A stretch of DNA of 33,970 bases from Thermoanaerobacter thermocopriae JCM 7501 (GTDB taxonomy: Bacteria > Bacillota > Thermoanaerobacteria > Thermoanaerobacterales > Thermoanaerobacteraceae). The translations under genes were made by a program, and so were the position numbers. The DNA lies in contig NZ_BAZY01000025.1 in the NCBI RefSeq assembly GCF_001310975.1, forward strand, positions 1 to 33,970. The letters are read 5' to 3'. Of the stretch, positions 9,356 to 17,154 are shown piece after piece. Below the pieces are notes generated by a model. It did not search any database. It was given only the letters and a program-made list of their open reading frames with translations, and was not told the origin of the DNA. Every line of letters starts with the position of its first letter. The first letter of the stretch is position 1.

Positions 9356-9913
9356 ATGGAAGAAAGAATAATCTTTGCAGGCTTTGGTGGTCAAGGAGTT
9401 TTGTCAATGGGGCTTATAATTACCTATGCGGGAATGTTTGAGGGAAAAAATGTGTCTTGGACTCCTTCTTATGGTCCTGAAATGAGAGGGGGAACAGCCT
9501 ACTGCAATGTCACTGTATCGGATGAAGAGGTAGGTTCTCCGGTTATTACAGAGGCTACTTCTGTAATTGTAATGAATAGGCCTTCTTTAGACAAATACGA
9601 ATCTTATGTAATACAAGGTGGTAAATTATTCATAAATACTTCGTTAGTAGACAGAAAAGCAGAGAGAAAAGACATAGAAGTGTATGAAATACCTGCTAAC
9701 GATATTGCCAGTGAATTAGGCAATTTAAAAACTGCTAACATGGTAATGTTAGGTGCTTTCATAGAAACTACTAAAGTTGTAAAATTGGAAACAGCACTAA
9801 AAGCTCTGCATGAAGTCTTTGGCAAAGGTAAAGAGCATTTGATACCTATTAACGAAAAAGCCTTAAATAAGGGAGTAGAATTAGTGAAAAGTCTCATTAC
9901 AACTAAAAAATAA
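9356..9913 (+). CDS. vorC: 2-ketoisovalerate ferredoxin oxidoreductase gamma subunit VorC
   Basis: Gamma subunit, 185 residues, with the family's N-terminal FAGFGGQGVLSMG loop and the SYGPEMRGGTA segment that contributes to CoA binding and catalysis. GGAGG lies just before the ATG, two bases after the vorA stop, so translation is coupled. It is the last gene of the vor block: a hairpin terminator begins inside its stop codon. Confidence 0.92.
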   Translation: MEERIIFAGFGGQGVLSMGLIITYAGMFEGKNVSWTPSYGPEMRGGTAYCNVTVSDEEVGSPVITEATSVIVMNRPSLDKYESYVIQGGKLFINTSLVDRKAERKDIEVYEIPANDIASELGNLKTANMVMLGAFIETTKVVKLETALKALHEVFGKGKEHLIPINEKALNKGVELVKSLITTKK

Positions 9914-9931
9914 CCTCTTCGGAGGTTATTT
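9908..9931 (+). terminator. terminator hairpin after vorC, left copy
   Basis: A 10-bp perfect stem (AAATAACCTC, loop TTCG, GAGGTTATTT) overlaps the vorC stop. Only three Ts follow, because foreign sequence begins at 9932. An identical 24-base copy stands at 10197-10220 with a six-T run. Confidence 0.75.
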
Positions 9932-10196
9932 CAGTTTGTTGACAAAGTTAAAAAATATTCAAAGGAGATATTTTGCATCGTCGCTCCGATGTTCCAAAGC
10001 GACAAAACTAAAGCTCGACCTTCGGGCTCCGGCAGGGTACCGGGCACAATCGGCCTCCTTGCCTCAGGTGCCCGCCTTCGCCATCTATGGCTTCGGCCCT
10101 GCCTCCACCCTCGGTCTTGCTAAGTTTTGTTACCGCTTTGTAACAAGTCGCTCCTTATGCAAAATATCTCCTTTACGAAAGTTTGTCTACAGTCTG
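9932..10196. repeat. MITE-like GC-rich inverted-repeat element inserted at the vorC terminator
   Basis: A 265-bp non-coding block, far richer in G+C than its neighbours, sits between two identical 24-base terminator copies. Its ends are imperfect inverted repeats (CAGTTTGTTGACAAA at 9932-9946 against CAGACTGTAGACAAA on the other strand, ending at 10196). Further in is a perfect 18-bp inverted repeat, AAAGGAGATATTTTGCAT (9961-9978) and its complement (10157-10174). The inside holds more hairpins: GTCGCT/AGCGAC (9980-10003), CGGGCAC/GTGCCCG (10041-10074), GCCAT/ATGGC near 10085 and TTGTTAC/GTAACAA (10127-10146). An 88-codon open frame across it has no recognisable content. It could be a non-autonomous transposable repeat or a structured RNA; I expect it to be multicopy. 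Confidence 0.7.
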
Positions 10197-10223
10197 AAAT
10201 AACCTCTTCGGAGGTTATTTTTT
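10197..10223 (+). terminator. terminator/attenuator hairpin directly before ptb2
   Basis: Same 10-bp stem and TTCG loop as at 9908-9931, here followed by TTTTTT (10218-10223), so it is a complete intrinsic terminator. The ptb2 ribosome site starts only four bases later. Transcripts entering from upstream would stop just before ptb2 unless the hairpin is opened. Confidence 0.85.
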
Positions 10224-10240
10224 CTGTAGGAGGTGTAAAC

Positions 10241-11134
10241 TTGAAAAAATTAAGTGAAATTGTAAAGAAAGCAAAAGGATTCAATAAAATATTTACTGTG
10301 GCAGGGGCAGAAGACTGTGAAGTATTGTTAGCATGCGAATCTGCAAGAAAAGAAGGGATAGGAAATCCTATATTGGTAGGTATTAAAGAAAAAATAGAAA
10401 CTATTGCAAAAGATATAGGCATTGATATTAAGCAATATGAAATAATTGATGAAAAAGAAGAGTCGGAAAAATGCAAAAAAGCAGTCCTAGAAGTTAGAGA
10501 AGGTAGAGCTTCTTTTGTCATGAAAGGCCTTGTTCCTACTGCTACTCTTTTAAAGGCTGTTCTTGACAGCGAATACGGCATTAGAGGAGACGGATTACTC
10601 AGTCATGTAATGGTTTATGAAATTCCAAATTATCATAAATTATTACTTTTAACCGATGGAGGAATGAATATAAGTCCTACTTTAGAAGAGAAAGTGCAAA
10701 TTTTAAAAAATGCTATTAAAGTGGCAAAAGCTATAGAAATAGAAAATCCTAAAGTAGCCTGTTTGTCGGCGGTAGAAGTGATAAATCCTAAAATGCTTTC
10801 CACTGTTGAAGCCGCTAAATTAAAGGAAATGAACCAGAGAGGAAAGATAGAAGGAATAGTAGATGGCCCTTTAGCATTTGACCTTGCCATAAGCAAGGAA
10901 GCGGCAATTCACAAAGGAGTAAAAAGTGAGGTTGCAGGAGATGCAGATATATTATTAGTACCTTTTATAGAAGTTGGAAATGCTTTAGGTAAAAGCTTTA
11001 CTTACTTTGCCAAGGCAAGAAGTGCGGGAATTGTGGTAGGAGCAAAAGCGCCAATTGTCTTAGTATCGAGAGCTGATTCCCACGAAGATAAGTTTAATTC
11101 TATAGCTTTTGCATCTATAGTATCTGCTTGGTAA
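10241..11134 (+). CDS. ptb: phosphate butyryltransferase, copy 2
   Basis: Second phosphotransacylase, 297 residues, with the same landmarks as copy 1 (SFVMKGLVPTATLLKAVLD, DGLLSHVMVYE, VDGPLAFDLAISKEA, GAKAPIVLVSRADSHEDKFNSI). GTAGGAGGTG at 10227-10236 sets the TTG at 10241 as the start; the open frame extends further left only because the repeat element is open in that frame. It is cut off from the vor genes by the terminator just before it. The remnant of an aryl-pyruvate oxidoreductase follows, so this copy may once have served the aromatic acyl-CoA made by that enzyme. That is inference. Confidence 0.92.
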   Translation: MKKLSEIVKKAKGFNKIFTVAGAEDCEVLLACESARKEGIGNPILVGIKEKIETIAKDIGIDIKQYEIIDEKEESEKCKKAVLEVREGRASFVMKGLVPTATLLKAVLDSEYGIRGDGLLSHVMVYEIPNYHKLLLLTDGGMNISPTLEEKVQILKNAIKVAKAIEIENPKVACLSAVEVINPKMLSTVEAAKLKEMNQRGKIEGIVDGPLAFDLAISKEAAIHKGVKSEVAGDADILLVPFIEVGNALGKSFTYFAKARSAGIVVGAKAPIVLVSRADSHEDKFNSIAFASIVSAW

Positions 11135-11160
11135 GGACGAATTAAATGGGGAGAAATTAA

Positions 11161-11416
11161 ATGAAAAAAATAATGATGGAGGATGAGGCAGTAGCCCGTG
11201 GTATTATACTTTCTGTACTCATGGGCAAAGAAGAATAACCTGAAAACTTGATTGAGGAAATATCAAAAAGCACAAAATATAGTTCTTTTGGGAGTACTTG
11301 TTAAATATTTAGGACTATAAGACATTGATTGGGAAGAGATAATAAAAAATAACGTGCCACAAAAATTTGTCGAATTAAATATAAATGCATTTAAAAAAGG
11401 ACTTGAGATAAACTGA
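11161..11416 (+). pseudogene. remnant of indolepyruvate:ferredoxin oxidoreductase genes iorA/iorB
   Basis: The ATG at 11161 opens with MKKIMMEDEAVARGI, which resembles the first residues of IorA. After about 15 codons the text switches to what looks like the end of IorB: SVLMGKEE, a stop, PENLIEEISKS, and then in another frame AQNIVLLGVLVKYLGL, a stop, and DIDWEEIIKNNVPQKFVELN with the final KGLEIN and TGA at 11414-11416. So most of iorA and the front of iorB have been removed in one deletion, and the leftover has two stops and a frame change. A hairpin terminator follows at once, as expected for an operon end. The match to IorA is short and less certain than the match to IorB. Confidence 0.75.
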
Positions 11417-11442
11417 GGAGGGGTAAACGCCCTTCCTTTTTT
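11417..11442 (+). terminator. intrinsic terminator after the ior remnant
   Basis: An 8-bp stem (GGAGGGGT 11417-11424, loop AAAC, GCCCTTCC 11429-11436, with two G-T pairs) is followed by six Ts. Confidence 0.85.
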
Positions 11443-11456
11443 ATTATAAAGAAGGA

Positions 11457-11484
11457 TTGGCAAACATTATAGCGAATATATTTT
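11457..11484 (+). promoter_or_regulatory. possible plsC promoter
   Basis: TTGGCA (11457-11462), 16 bases, TATTTT (11479-11484), placed after a terminator and about 45 bases before plsC. Both hexamers are imperfect. Confidence 0.35.
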
Positions 11485-11530
11485 ATAGCACTGACTTTAT
11501 GAACTTGCCATGAAGGAGGGGGATTATTTT

Positions 11531-12130
11531 TTGTTATATAGAATTTTACGGTTTATTGCTAGATTAATTCTTGAGATATTCTATTCCCTTGAAGTAAAAT
11601 ATGAGAAAAATTTACCTGAGGGAGCTTGTATTTTTGTTGCAAACCATCAAAGTTTGCTAGATCCAGTTGTAGTAGTCTGTTCTGTAAAAAGACCCGTTAT
11701 ATTTTTAGCAAGTTCTGAACTTTATAAAATAATTTTTTTAAAACCTGTCTTAAAAATTGCCAAGGCAATTCCTATAAAAAAGAATTCGCCTGATTTAAAT
11801 GCTCTAAAACAAGCGTTATCTAGACTAAAGGAAGGAGATTCTATAGGATTATTTCCAGAAGGGGGAATATCACCAACTGGTAAAGTAGAGAAAATGCATG
11901 AAGGGGCTATGTATCTAGCATATAAATCTGGAAAACCTATAGTCCCAATTGCAATATTGGGTACCTATTCGATACTTCCTTTTGGAAAGTATATTCCTAA
12001 AATTAAAGGGAAAATTAGAGTGAAAATAGGAGAACCAATTTATCCAAATTTGAATATAGATATAAAGGCAGAAATTGGTGAATTGAGAGATAAAGTTATG
12101 CAAAAGATTTTGAAAATGCTGGAGGAATAA
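11531..12130 (+). CDS. plsC: 1-acyl-sn-glycerol-3-phosphate acyltransferase
   Basis: Adds the second acyl chain to lysophosphatidic acid at the inner face of the membrane, giving phosphatidic acid. The 199-residue protein carries the acyltransferase motif NHQSLLD (His39, Asp44) and the substrate-binding FPEGG (108-112), with a hydrophobic N-terminus for membrane attachment. A TTG at 11531, 9 bases after AAGGAGGGGG, is preferred over the ATG at 11510, which contains the ribosome site. Length is on the short side but normal for the bacterial family. It stands alone between a terminator and the glmM promoter. Confidence 0.9.
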   Translation: MLYRILRFIARLILEIFYSLEVKYEKNLPEGACIFVANHQSLLDPVVVVCSVKRPVIFLASSELYKIIFLKPVLKIAKAIPIKKNSPDLNALKQALSRLKEGDSIGLFPEGGISPTGKVEKMHEGAMYLAYKSGKPIVPIAILGTYSILPFGKYIPKIKGKIRVKIGEPIYPNLNIDIKAEIGELRDKVMQKILKMLEE

Positions 12131-12136
12131 TGTAAA

Positions 12137-12165
12137 TTGAAAAGTAGTTTTCACTGTGATAAAAT
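12137..12165 (+). promoter_or_regulatory. sigma-A promoter of glmM
   Basis: TTGAAA (12137-12142), 17-base spacer, TAAAAT (12160-12165) with an upstream TG (extended -10). It ends about 33 bases before the glmM start. Confidence 0.6.
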
Positions 12166-12198
12166 ATTATCGTATGATTTATTGAGAGGAGATAGAAA

Positions 12199-13542
12199 AT
12201 GGCAAGGTTGTTTGGTACAGATGGTGTTAGAGGTATAGCTAATTATGATTTGACTCCACAACTTGCTTTTGAACTAGGAAGAGCAGGGGCTTATGTGTTG
12301 ACTCAGGGGACTCATAGACCTAAGGTTGTGGTTGGTAAAGACAGTCGTATATCTGGTGATATGTTGGAATGCGCCTTAACTGCAGGCCTTACCTCTGTAG
12401 GGGCAGAGGTTATAAGTGTGGGGATAATTCCTACACCAGCGGTAGCTTACCTTACCCGATTATATCAAGCAGATGCTGGAGTTATGATATCGGCATCTCA
12501 TAATCCTGTAGAGTACAATGGGATAAAATTTTTTGATAAAGATGGATATAAATTGCCAGATGAAGTAGAAGATAGAATAGAAAATATAATAAAAGAAAAA
12601 AATGAGTTGCCCTCTCCTATTGGGACAGGAATAGGTACAAGGAAAGAATACACAAATTCTCATAGAGATTACATAGAGTTTTTAAAATCTACAATTGATG
12701 GGGATTTAAAAGGAATGAAAATTGTAATTGATTGTGCTTATGGAGCCAGCAGCACAGTGGCGCCAATTTTGTTTAAGGAATTGGGTGCAGAGGTTATATT
12801 GTATGGAGCAGAACCTATAGGGGATAAGATAAATGTCAATTGTGGTTCTACTCATCCTGAAAAATTGCAACAACTTGTGATAAAAAATGGGGCCGATATA
12901 GGTTTAGCCTTTGATGGAGATGCTGACAGACTTATTGCAGTTGATGAAAAAGGAAATGTTATTGATGGAGACCACATAATGGCAATATGTGCTATAGATT
13001 TAAAGAAAAAAGGTAGATTAAAAAATAACACAGTTGTAGCAACAGTTATGAGCAATATCGGTTTTGAGATTGCACTTAAAGAGCAAGGGATTAATCTCAT
13101 AAGAACAAAAGTAGGCGATAGATATGTTTTGGAAGAGATGATAAAAGGTAGATATTCTATTGGTGGAGAACAATCGGGTCATATTATTTTCCTTGATGAC
13201 AATACTACTGGAGATGGGGAAATTACAGCTTTAAAACTTTGTTCTATTTTAAAAGAAAGTGGGAAAAAATTGTCAGAATTAGCTGCCTGTATGGTTACTT
13301 ACCCACAAGTTCTTATAAACGCAAAAGTAAAAAATGAGTTAAAAAATGCCTATTTGGAGGATGAAGAAATAAAAAGGGAAATTAAAAATTTAGAAAGGGA
13401 AATGAAAGGAGAAGGTAGAGTACTGATAAGGCCATCTGGTACTGAGCCTCTTGTGAGAGTTATGGTAGAAGGAAAAGATTATAATAAAATTAGTCAAATG
13501 GCAAAAGAACTTGCCGAGTTAATAGAAAGAAAATTAAATTAA
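12199..13542 (+). CDS. glmM: phosphoglucosamine mutase
   Basis: Interconverts glucosamine-6-phosphate and glucosamine-1-phosphate on the way to UDP-GlcNAc. The 447-residue length is standard. The phosphorylated serine is Ser100 in MISASHNP, the metal loop is DGDADR at 239-244, the sugar loop GEQSGH follows, and the phosphate-binding [15 protein letters not shown] lies near the C-terminus. AGAGGAG is 9 bases before the ATG. In most Firmicutes it follows cdaA-cdaR and the proteins interact; here 10 kb of fermentation genes intervene, but glmS remains next to it. Confidence 0.96.
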   Translation: MARLFGTDGVRGIANYDLTPQLAFELGRAGAYVLTQGTHRPKVVVGKDSRISGDMLECALTAGLTSVGAEVISVGIIPTPAVAYLTRLYQADAGVMISASHNPVEYNGIKFFDKDGYKLPDEVEDRIENIIKEKNELPSPIGTGIGTRKEYTNSHRDYIEFLKSTIDGDLKGMKIVIDCAYGASSTVAPILFKELGAEVILYGAEPIGDKINVNCGSTHPEKLQQLVIKNGADIGLAFDGDADRLIAVDEKGNVIDGDHIMAICAIDLKKKGRLKNNTVVATVMSNIGFEIALKEQGINLIRTKVGDRYVLEEMIKGRYSIGGEQSGHIIFLDDNTTGDGEITALKLCSILKESGKKLSELAACMVTYPQVLINAKVKNELKNAYLEDEEIKREIKNLEREMKGEGRVLIRPSGTEPLVRVMVEGKDYNKISQMAKELAELIERKLN

Positions 13543-13611
13543 ATAAAAGTGCGAAAGGTATTATTTGAAAGGGGGGATGCTTATTGAAAAAGAGCAGGTA
13601 GGTAAAAGCTA

Positions 13612-13779
13612 AAACTTTAAAAAGCGCCTGGGCTTAAAGTGTACACTTTAAGCTGACGAGGACAGGGTTTATCGAGTTATCGGCGGGTGCCCTGCGGTTT
13701 CCCTGCGACCGATAAAAGACTGGTAAAACCACAGGCGACTGTGGCATAAAGCAGTCTGGGCAGGGTAATATCCAGTACA
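13612..13779 (+). promoter_or_regulatory. glmS ribozyme/riboswitch
   Basis: Self-cleaving RNA activated by glucosamine-6-phosphate; cleavage of the leader marks the glmS mRNA for decay. The conserved core is plain: AAAGCGCC with the cut expected between 13623 and 13624, the P1 hairpin (CTTAAAGT/ACTTTAAG around GTAC), GACGAGGAC, GGGTTTATCGA, TATCGGCGGGTGCC, GGTAAAACC, and the P4 hairpin CCACAG-GCGA-CTGTGG at 13729-13744. Accessory helices extend to about 13779, close to the glmS ribosome site. The 5' and 3' limits are approximate. Confidence 0.93.
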
Positions 13780-13799
13780 ATAATGAGAGGAGACTAAAT

Positions 13800-15625
13800 A
13801 TGTGTGGAATTGTAGGGTATATTGGCGATAAACAGGCGACGCCAATACTTTTAGATGGATTGACAAAATTAGAGTATAGAGGCTATGATTCGGCAGGAAT
13901 TGCCATTTTAAATGATGGCAATATAAATATAAAGAAAGCAAAGGGGAGATTAAATGTCCTAAAAGAGCTGGTTGAAAAAGATAGTATGGCAGGTACCATA
14001 GGGATAGGACACACAAGGTGGGCTACCCATGGAGAACCATCTGACACCAACTCCCATCCCCATTTATCCCAATCAGGATTGATTGCAGTAGTTCACAATG
14101 GCATAATTGAAAACTATCTGCCACTTAAAAAATGGCTATTGGAAGAAGGCTATACTTTTAAGTCTGAGACTGATACAGAAGTTGTAGCAAATTTGCTGGA
14201 GTATTATTACAATGGCGATATAGTAGAGGCAGTGAAAAAAGTTTTAGACAGAATTGAAGGTTCTTATGCCTTGGGCGTTTTATGCAAAAACAATCCCGAT
14301 ATGATTGTAGCTGCAAGAAAAGAAGCACCTCTTATAGTTGGAATAGGCAATGGTGAAAACTTTATTGCATCTGATATCCCAGCTATATTAAAACATACAA
14401 GAAGTGTATATTTTCTTGATGACAATGAGATTGCCATAATTAGAAAAGACAGCGTAGAGTTTATAGACATGTTTGGAAGGCAAGTAGAAAAATCGCTTTA
14501 TGAAGTAAAATGGGATGTAGAGGCGGCTGAAAAGGGCGGTTATGAACATTTCATGATAAAAGAAATTCACGAACAGCCAAACGCGATAAAAGATACTCTA
14601 AGAGGTAGGATAGTCAATGATTCAGAAATAGTTTTAGACGATGTAAAAATTACAAAAGAAGACCTTGAAAAGATAGATAAAATTTTTATTGTAGCGTGTG
14701 GAACAGCTTATCATGCGGGTGTTGTTGGGAAATACGTTATAGAAAATCTTGCGAGAATACCTGTTGAAGTAGATGTTGCTTCAGAATTTAGATATAGAAA
14801 CCCATTAGTAAATGAAAGAACTCTTACAATTGTAATAAGCCAGTCAGGAGAGACAGCAGATACCATTGCTGCATTAAAAGAGGCTAAGAAAAAGGGATCA
14901 AGAGTTATAGCCATTACAAACGTCGTTGGAAGTTCTGTCTCCAGAGAAGCAGATGATGTACTATATACATGGGCGGGACCGGAGATTGCTGTAGCTTCTA
15001 CCAAAGCTTATACTACGCAACTTGTAGCCTCTATCTTATAGCTATGGACCTTGCAATAAAGAAAGGAACGATAACTAAAACAAAGGTTATGGAACTTTGT
15101 ACAGAATTAAAGAAGCTGCCAGAAAAAGTTCAGTACCTTCTTGACAACAAAGAGACAATTCAAAAATTTGCTTATGAACATTACAACGCAAAAGACGTTT
15201 TCTACATTGGAAGAGGATTGGACTATGCTGTTGCTATGGAAGGTTCCTTAAAACTTAAAGAAATATCTTATATTCACTCAGAAGCTTATCCGGCTGGTGA
15301 ATTAAAACACGGAACTTTAGCCCTTGTAGAAGATGGAACACTTGTGATAGCTCTTGCGACCCAAGAGGACCTTTTTGAAAAGATGCTCAGCAATATAAAA
15401 GAAGTAAAGGCAAGAGGCGGTTTTATACTTGCTTTTGCAAAACAAGGCAATCTGCAGCTAGAGGACGTTGTAGACAAAGTAATATATATACCTGATACAC
15501 TTAAAGAATTAACCTCAGTATTGACAGTTGTACCTTTGCAGCTTTTGGCATATTATATGGCAGTAGAAAAAGGATGTGACGTAGATAAACCGCGTAATCT
15601 TGCAAAATCAGTTACAGTAGAATAA
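13800..15625 (+). CDS. glmS: glutamine--fructose-6-phosphate aminotransferase (one-base frameshift near 15028)
   Basis: First step of amino-sugar synthesis: fructose-6-phosphate plus glutamine to glucosamine-6-phosphate. The N-terminal nucleophile Cys2 (MCGIVGYIG) begins a glutaminase domain with YRGYDSAG, HTRWATHGEPS and HNGIIENY. Two SIS isomerase domains follow (CGTAYHAGVVGKY, SQSGETADTIAA, VASTKAYTTQL; then FYIGRGLDYAVAMEGSLKLKEISY) up to the terminal NLAKSVTVE. The frame stops at 15041 because a C is missing at 15028-15029; with CCC the text reads VALYLIAMDLAI and continues to 15625, a normal length near 608 residues. It is controlled by the ribozyme in its leader and followed by a strong terminator. 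Confidence 0.94.
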
Positions 15626-15634
15626 AAAGATATT

Positions 15635-15680
15635 AAAAAAGGTTGAAAAGGACAATAAAAGTTCCTTTTCAACCTTTTTT
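15635..15680 (+). terminator. strong intrinsic terminator after glmS
   Basis: An 18-bp perfect stem (15635-15652 with 15663-15680) around a 10-base loop. The A6 and T6 ends make it usable on either strand. Confidence 0.92.
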
Positions 15681-15763
15681 GTTATCTTCTAATATTTTAT
15701 AAGGAAATGGAATTTTAATAAGTTAAAAAATAATTGTGAATTTATGAACTAATAATATTTAAA

Positions 15764-15799
15764 GGCATGTTGACATGCCATTAAACAATTTGCTATTAT
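15764..15799 (+). promoter_or_regulatory. promoter of yjbQ with palindromic operator over the -35
   Basis: TTGACA (15770-15775), 18-base spacer, TATTAT (15794-15799) with TGC just before it. The -35 is the centre of a perfect 16-bp palindrome, GGCATGTTGACATGCC (15764-15779), which looks like a repressor site. The regulator is unknown. Confidence 0.65.
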
Positions 15800-15838
15800 A
15801 GAAAGCAAATCCAGAAAATTAAAAATGGAGGAGTTATT

Positions 15839-16228
15839 ATGATTGTTTTTGAGATAAATACACCGGTAAGAGAAGTGATGGTGGATATTACTGATATGGT
15901 GATGCAGGAGATTAGGAAATCTGGTATTGTTGATGGGGCTTGTGTTATCTTTGTGCCTCATACAACAGCGGGAGTTACAATAAACGAAAATGCGGATCCA
16001 ACTGTAAGAGAAGATATAATGGCGGCTTTAGAAAGAGTAATTCCTAATATGCGTTTTAAACATATGGAAGGCAATTCAGATGCCCATATAAAAGCGTCTC
16101 TTATGGGAAGTTCAGTAACTTTAATTATTGAAAATGGAAAACCACTTTTAGGAACTTGGCAGGGTATTTATTTTTGCGAGTTTGATGGTCCAAGGAGAAG
16201 GAAAGTTTATATCAAGTTTTTGAAGTGA
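15839..16228 (+). CDS. YjbQ family protein (UPF0047)
   Basis: A 129-residue small soluble protein of the YjbQ/UPF0047 family, some members of which show weak thiamine-phosphate synthase activity in Escherichia coli; the true role is unclear. Family marks are PHTTAGVTINENADP and the conserved HMEGNSDAHIKASLMG, whose histidines suggest a metal site, and the C-terminal LGTWQGIYFCEFDGPRRRKV. GGAGG is 9 bases before the ATG. It has its own promoter with a palindromic operator and is convergent with ligD, the stop codons being two bases apart. Confidence 0.9.
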   Translation: MIVFEINTPVREVMVDITDMVMQEIRKSGIVDGACVIFVPHTTAGVTINENADPTVREDIMAALERVIPNMRFKHMEGNSDAHIKASLMGSSVTLIIENGKPLLGTWQGIYFCEFDGPRRRKVYIKFLK

Positions 16229-16230
16229 GT

Positions 16231-17154
16231 TTACTCAAACCTGCACTCTTCTGGCTTTACATTATACTCAAATTGAATAAAAGAAGGTGCCCTCATTTTC
16301 ATGTTTTCAGACCATTCCATAAATCTCACTTTACATGTTAGCAAAGGCTTTAACCATTGCACATTTTTTTCTTTAAAGTTATAATAATTATCTGGAGCTT
16401 TTATCTCCTTGGCAATTTCATAAAATGCTTTTAATTCCTTCTGGGATAGGCCTGATTCACAACTTCCTATGTTTATTAAATTATTTTCCTCATCGTAAAG
16501 TCCCAATATAAGAGCTGTTTTATCAGTTCTGTACCCTATAATAACTGCATTTATTACAATAAAATGTTTTGACTTAAGCCACAGTTTACTCCTTTTCCCT
16601 ATTAAATATTTTGAATCAACTTTTTTGGCGACAATTCCTTCAAGTCCCCTTTTGCCTGTCTCTTCAAAAAGCCTTTTGCCATGTTCAAAAATAAAATCAG
16701 ATATTTTTATGACCTCGCTTTCTTTAACTGTTTTTCTAAGTATATCTTTTCTCTCTATAAGTGGCAATTCTACAAGAGATTTGCCGTTTAAGTATAATAT
16801 ATCCCATGTTATGAAAATTACGGGCATTATCTTGCTTAAAAGATTTATTTTTACTAAATTTTGTTGATGCTTTCTCGACATAATGCTTTTGTAACTAGGC
16901 TTGCCGTTTTTTAAGACTACCAGTTCACCGTCAAGTATTGCTTCTTTTGCTTTTATTTGTTTATGAAGCAATGCTAAATCCGGAAACTGGTGGGTTATAT
17001 CAACAAGCCTTCTATCTTGAAGCCTTGTTTTATTTGAAAGAAAAGCGATAGTTCTTGAACCATCCCATTTGATTTCATATATCCATTCAGGATTATCAAA
17101 AGGGTCACTACTGAATGCCAGCATAGGTGATATTTTTTCTTCGATCATAGTCAT
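16231..17154 (-). CDS. ligD: ATP-dependent DNA ligase, LigD-type ligase domain only
   Basis: Seals double-strand breaks held by Ku in bacterial non-homologous end joining. Motif I is KWDGSR with the adenylated Lys at residue 29. DGELVV (motif III region), EGIVAKK (motif IV) and LWLKSK (motif V region) follow, then the OB-fold part ending at ECRFE. At about 307 residues it has only the ligase module; the primase-polymerase and phosphoesterase domains of Mycobacterium-type LigD are absent and are not in this window. The ATG at 17154 overlaps the ku stop in an ATGA, so it is translationally coupled; a GTG at 17160 is in frame. Confidence 0.9.
   Translation of the reverse strand: MTMIEEKISPMLAFSSDPFDNPEWIYEIKWDGSRTIAFLSNKTRLQDRRLVDITHQFPDLALLHKQIKAKEAILDGELVVLKNGKPSYKSIMSRKHQQNLVKINLLSKIMPVIFITWDILYLNGKSLVELPLIERKDILRKTVKESEVIKISDFIFEHGKRLFEETGKRGLEGIVAKKVDSKYLIGKRSKLWLKSKHFIVINAVIIGYRTDKTALILGLYDEENNLINIGSCESGLSQKELKAFYEIAKEIKAPDNYYNFKEKNVQWLKPLLTCKVRFMEWSENMKMRAPSFIQFEYNVKPEECRFE

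Noticed and set aside
9936-10202. 88-codon open frame across the repeat element
   Set aside because: It lies wholly within inverted-repeat, hairpin-rich sequence, has no plausible domain and its reading matches the structure of the repeat rather than a protein.
10127-10240. Extended N-terminus for ptb2
   Set aside because: The extra codons come from the repeat element and the terminator; a strong ribosome site fixes the TTG at 10241.
14969-15041. Programmed frameshifting in glmS (and likewise in hcp, alr and others)
   Set aside because: No slippery heptamer with a downstream structure is evident, the breaks occur at different unrelated places, and none of these families is known to use recoding.
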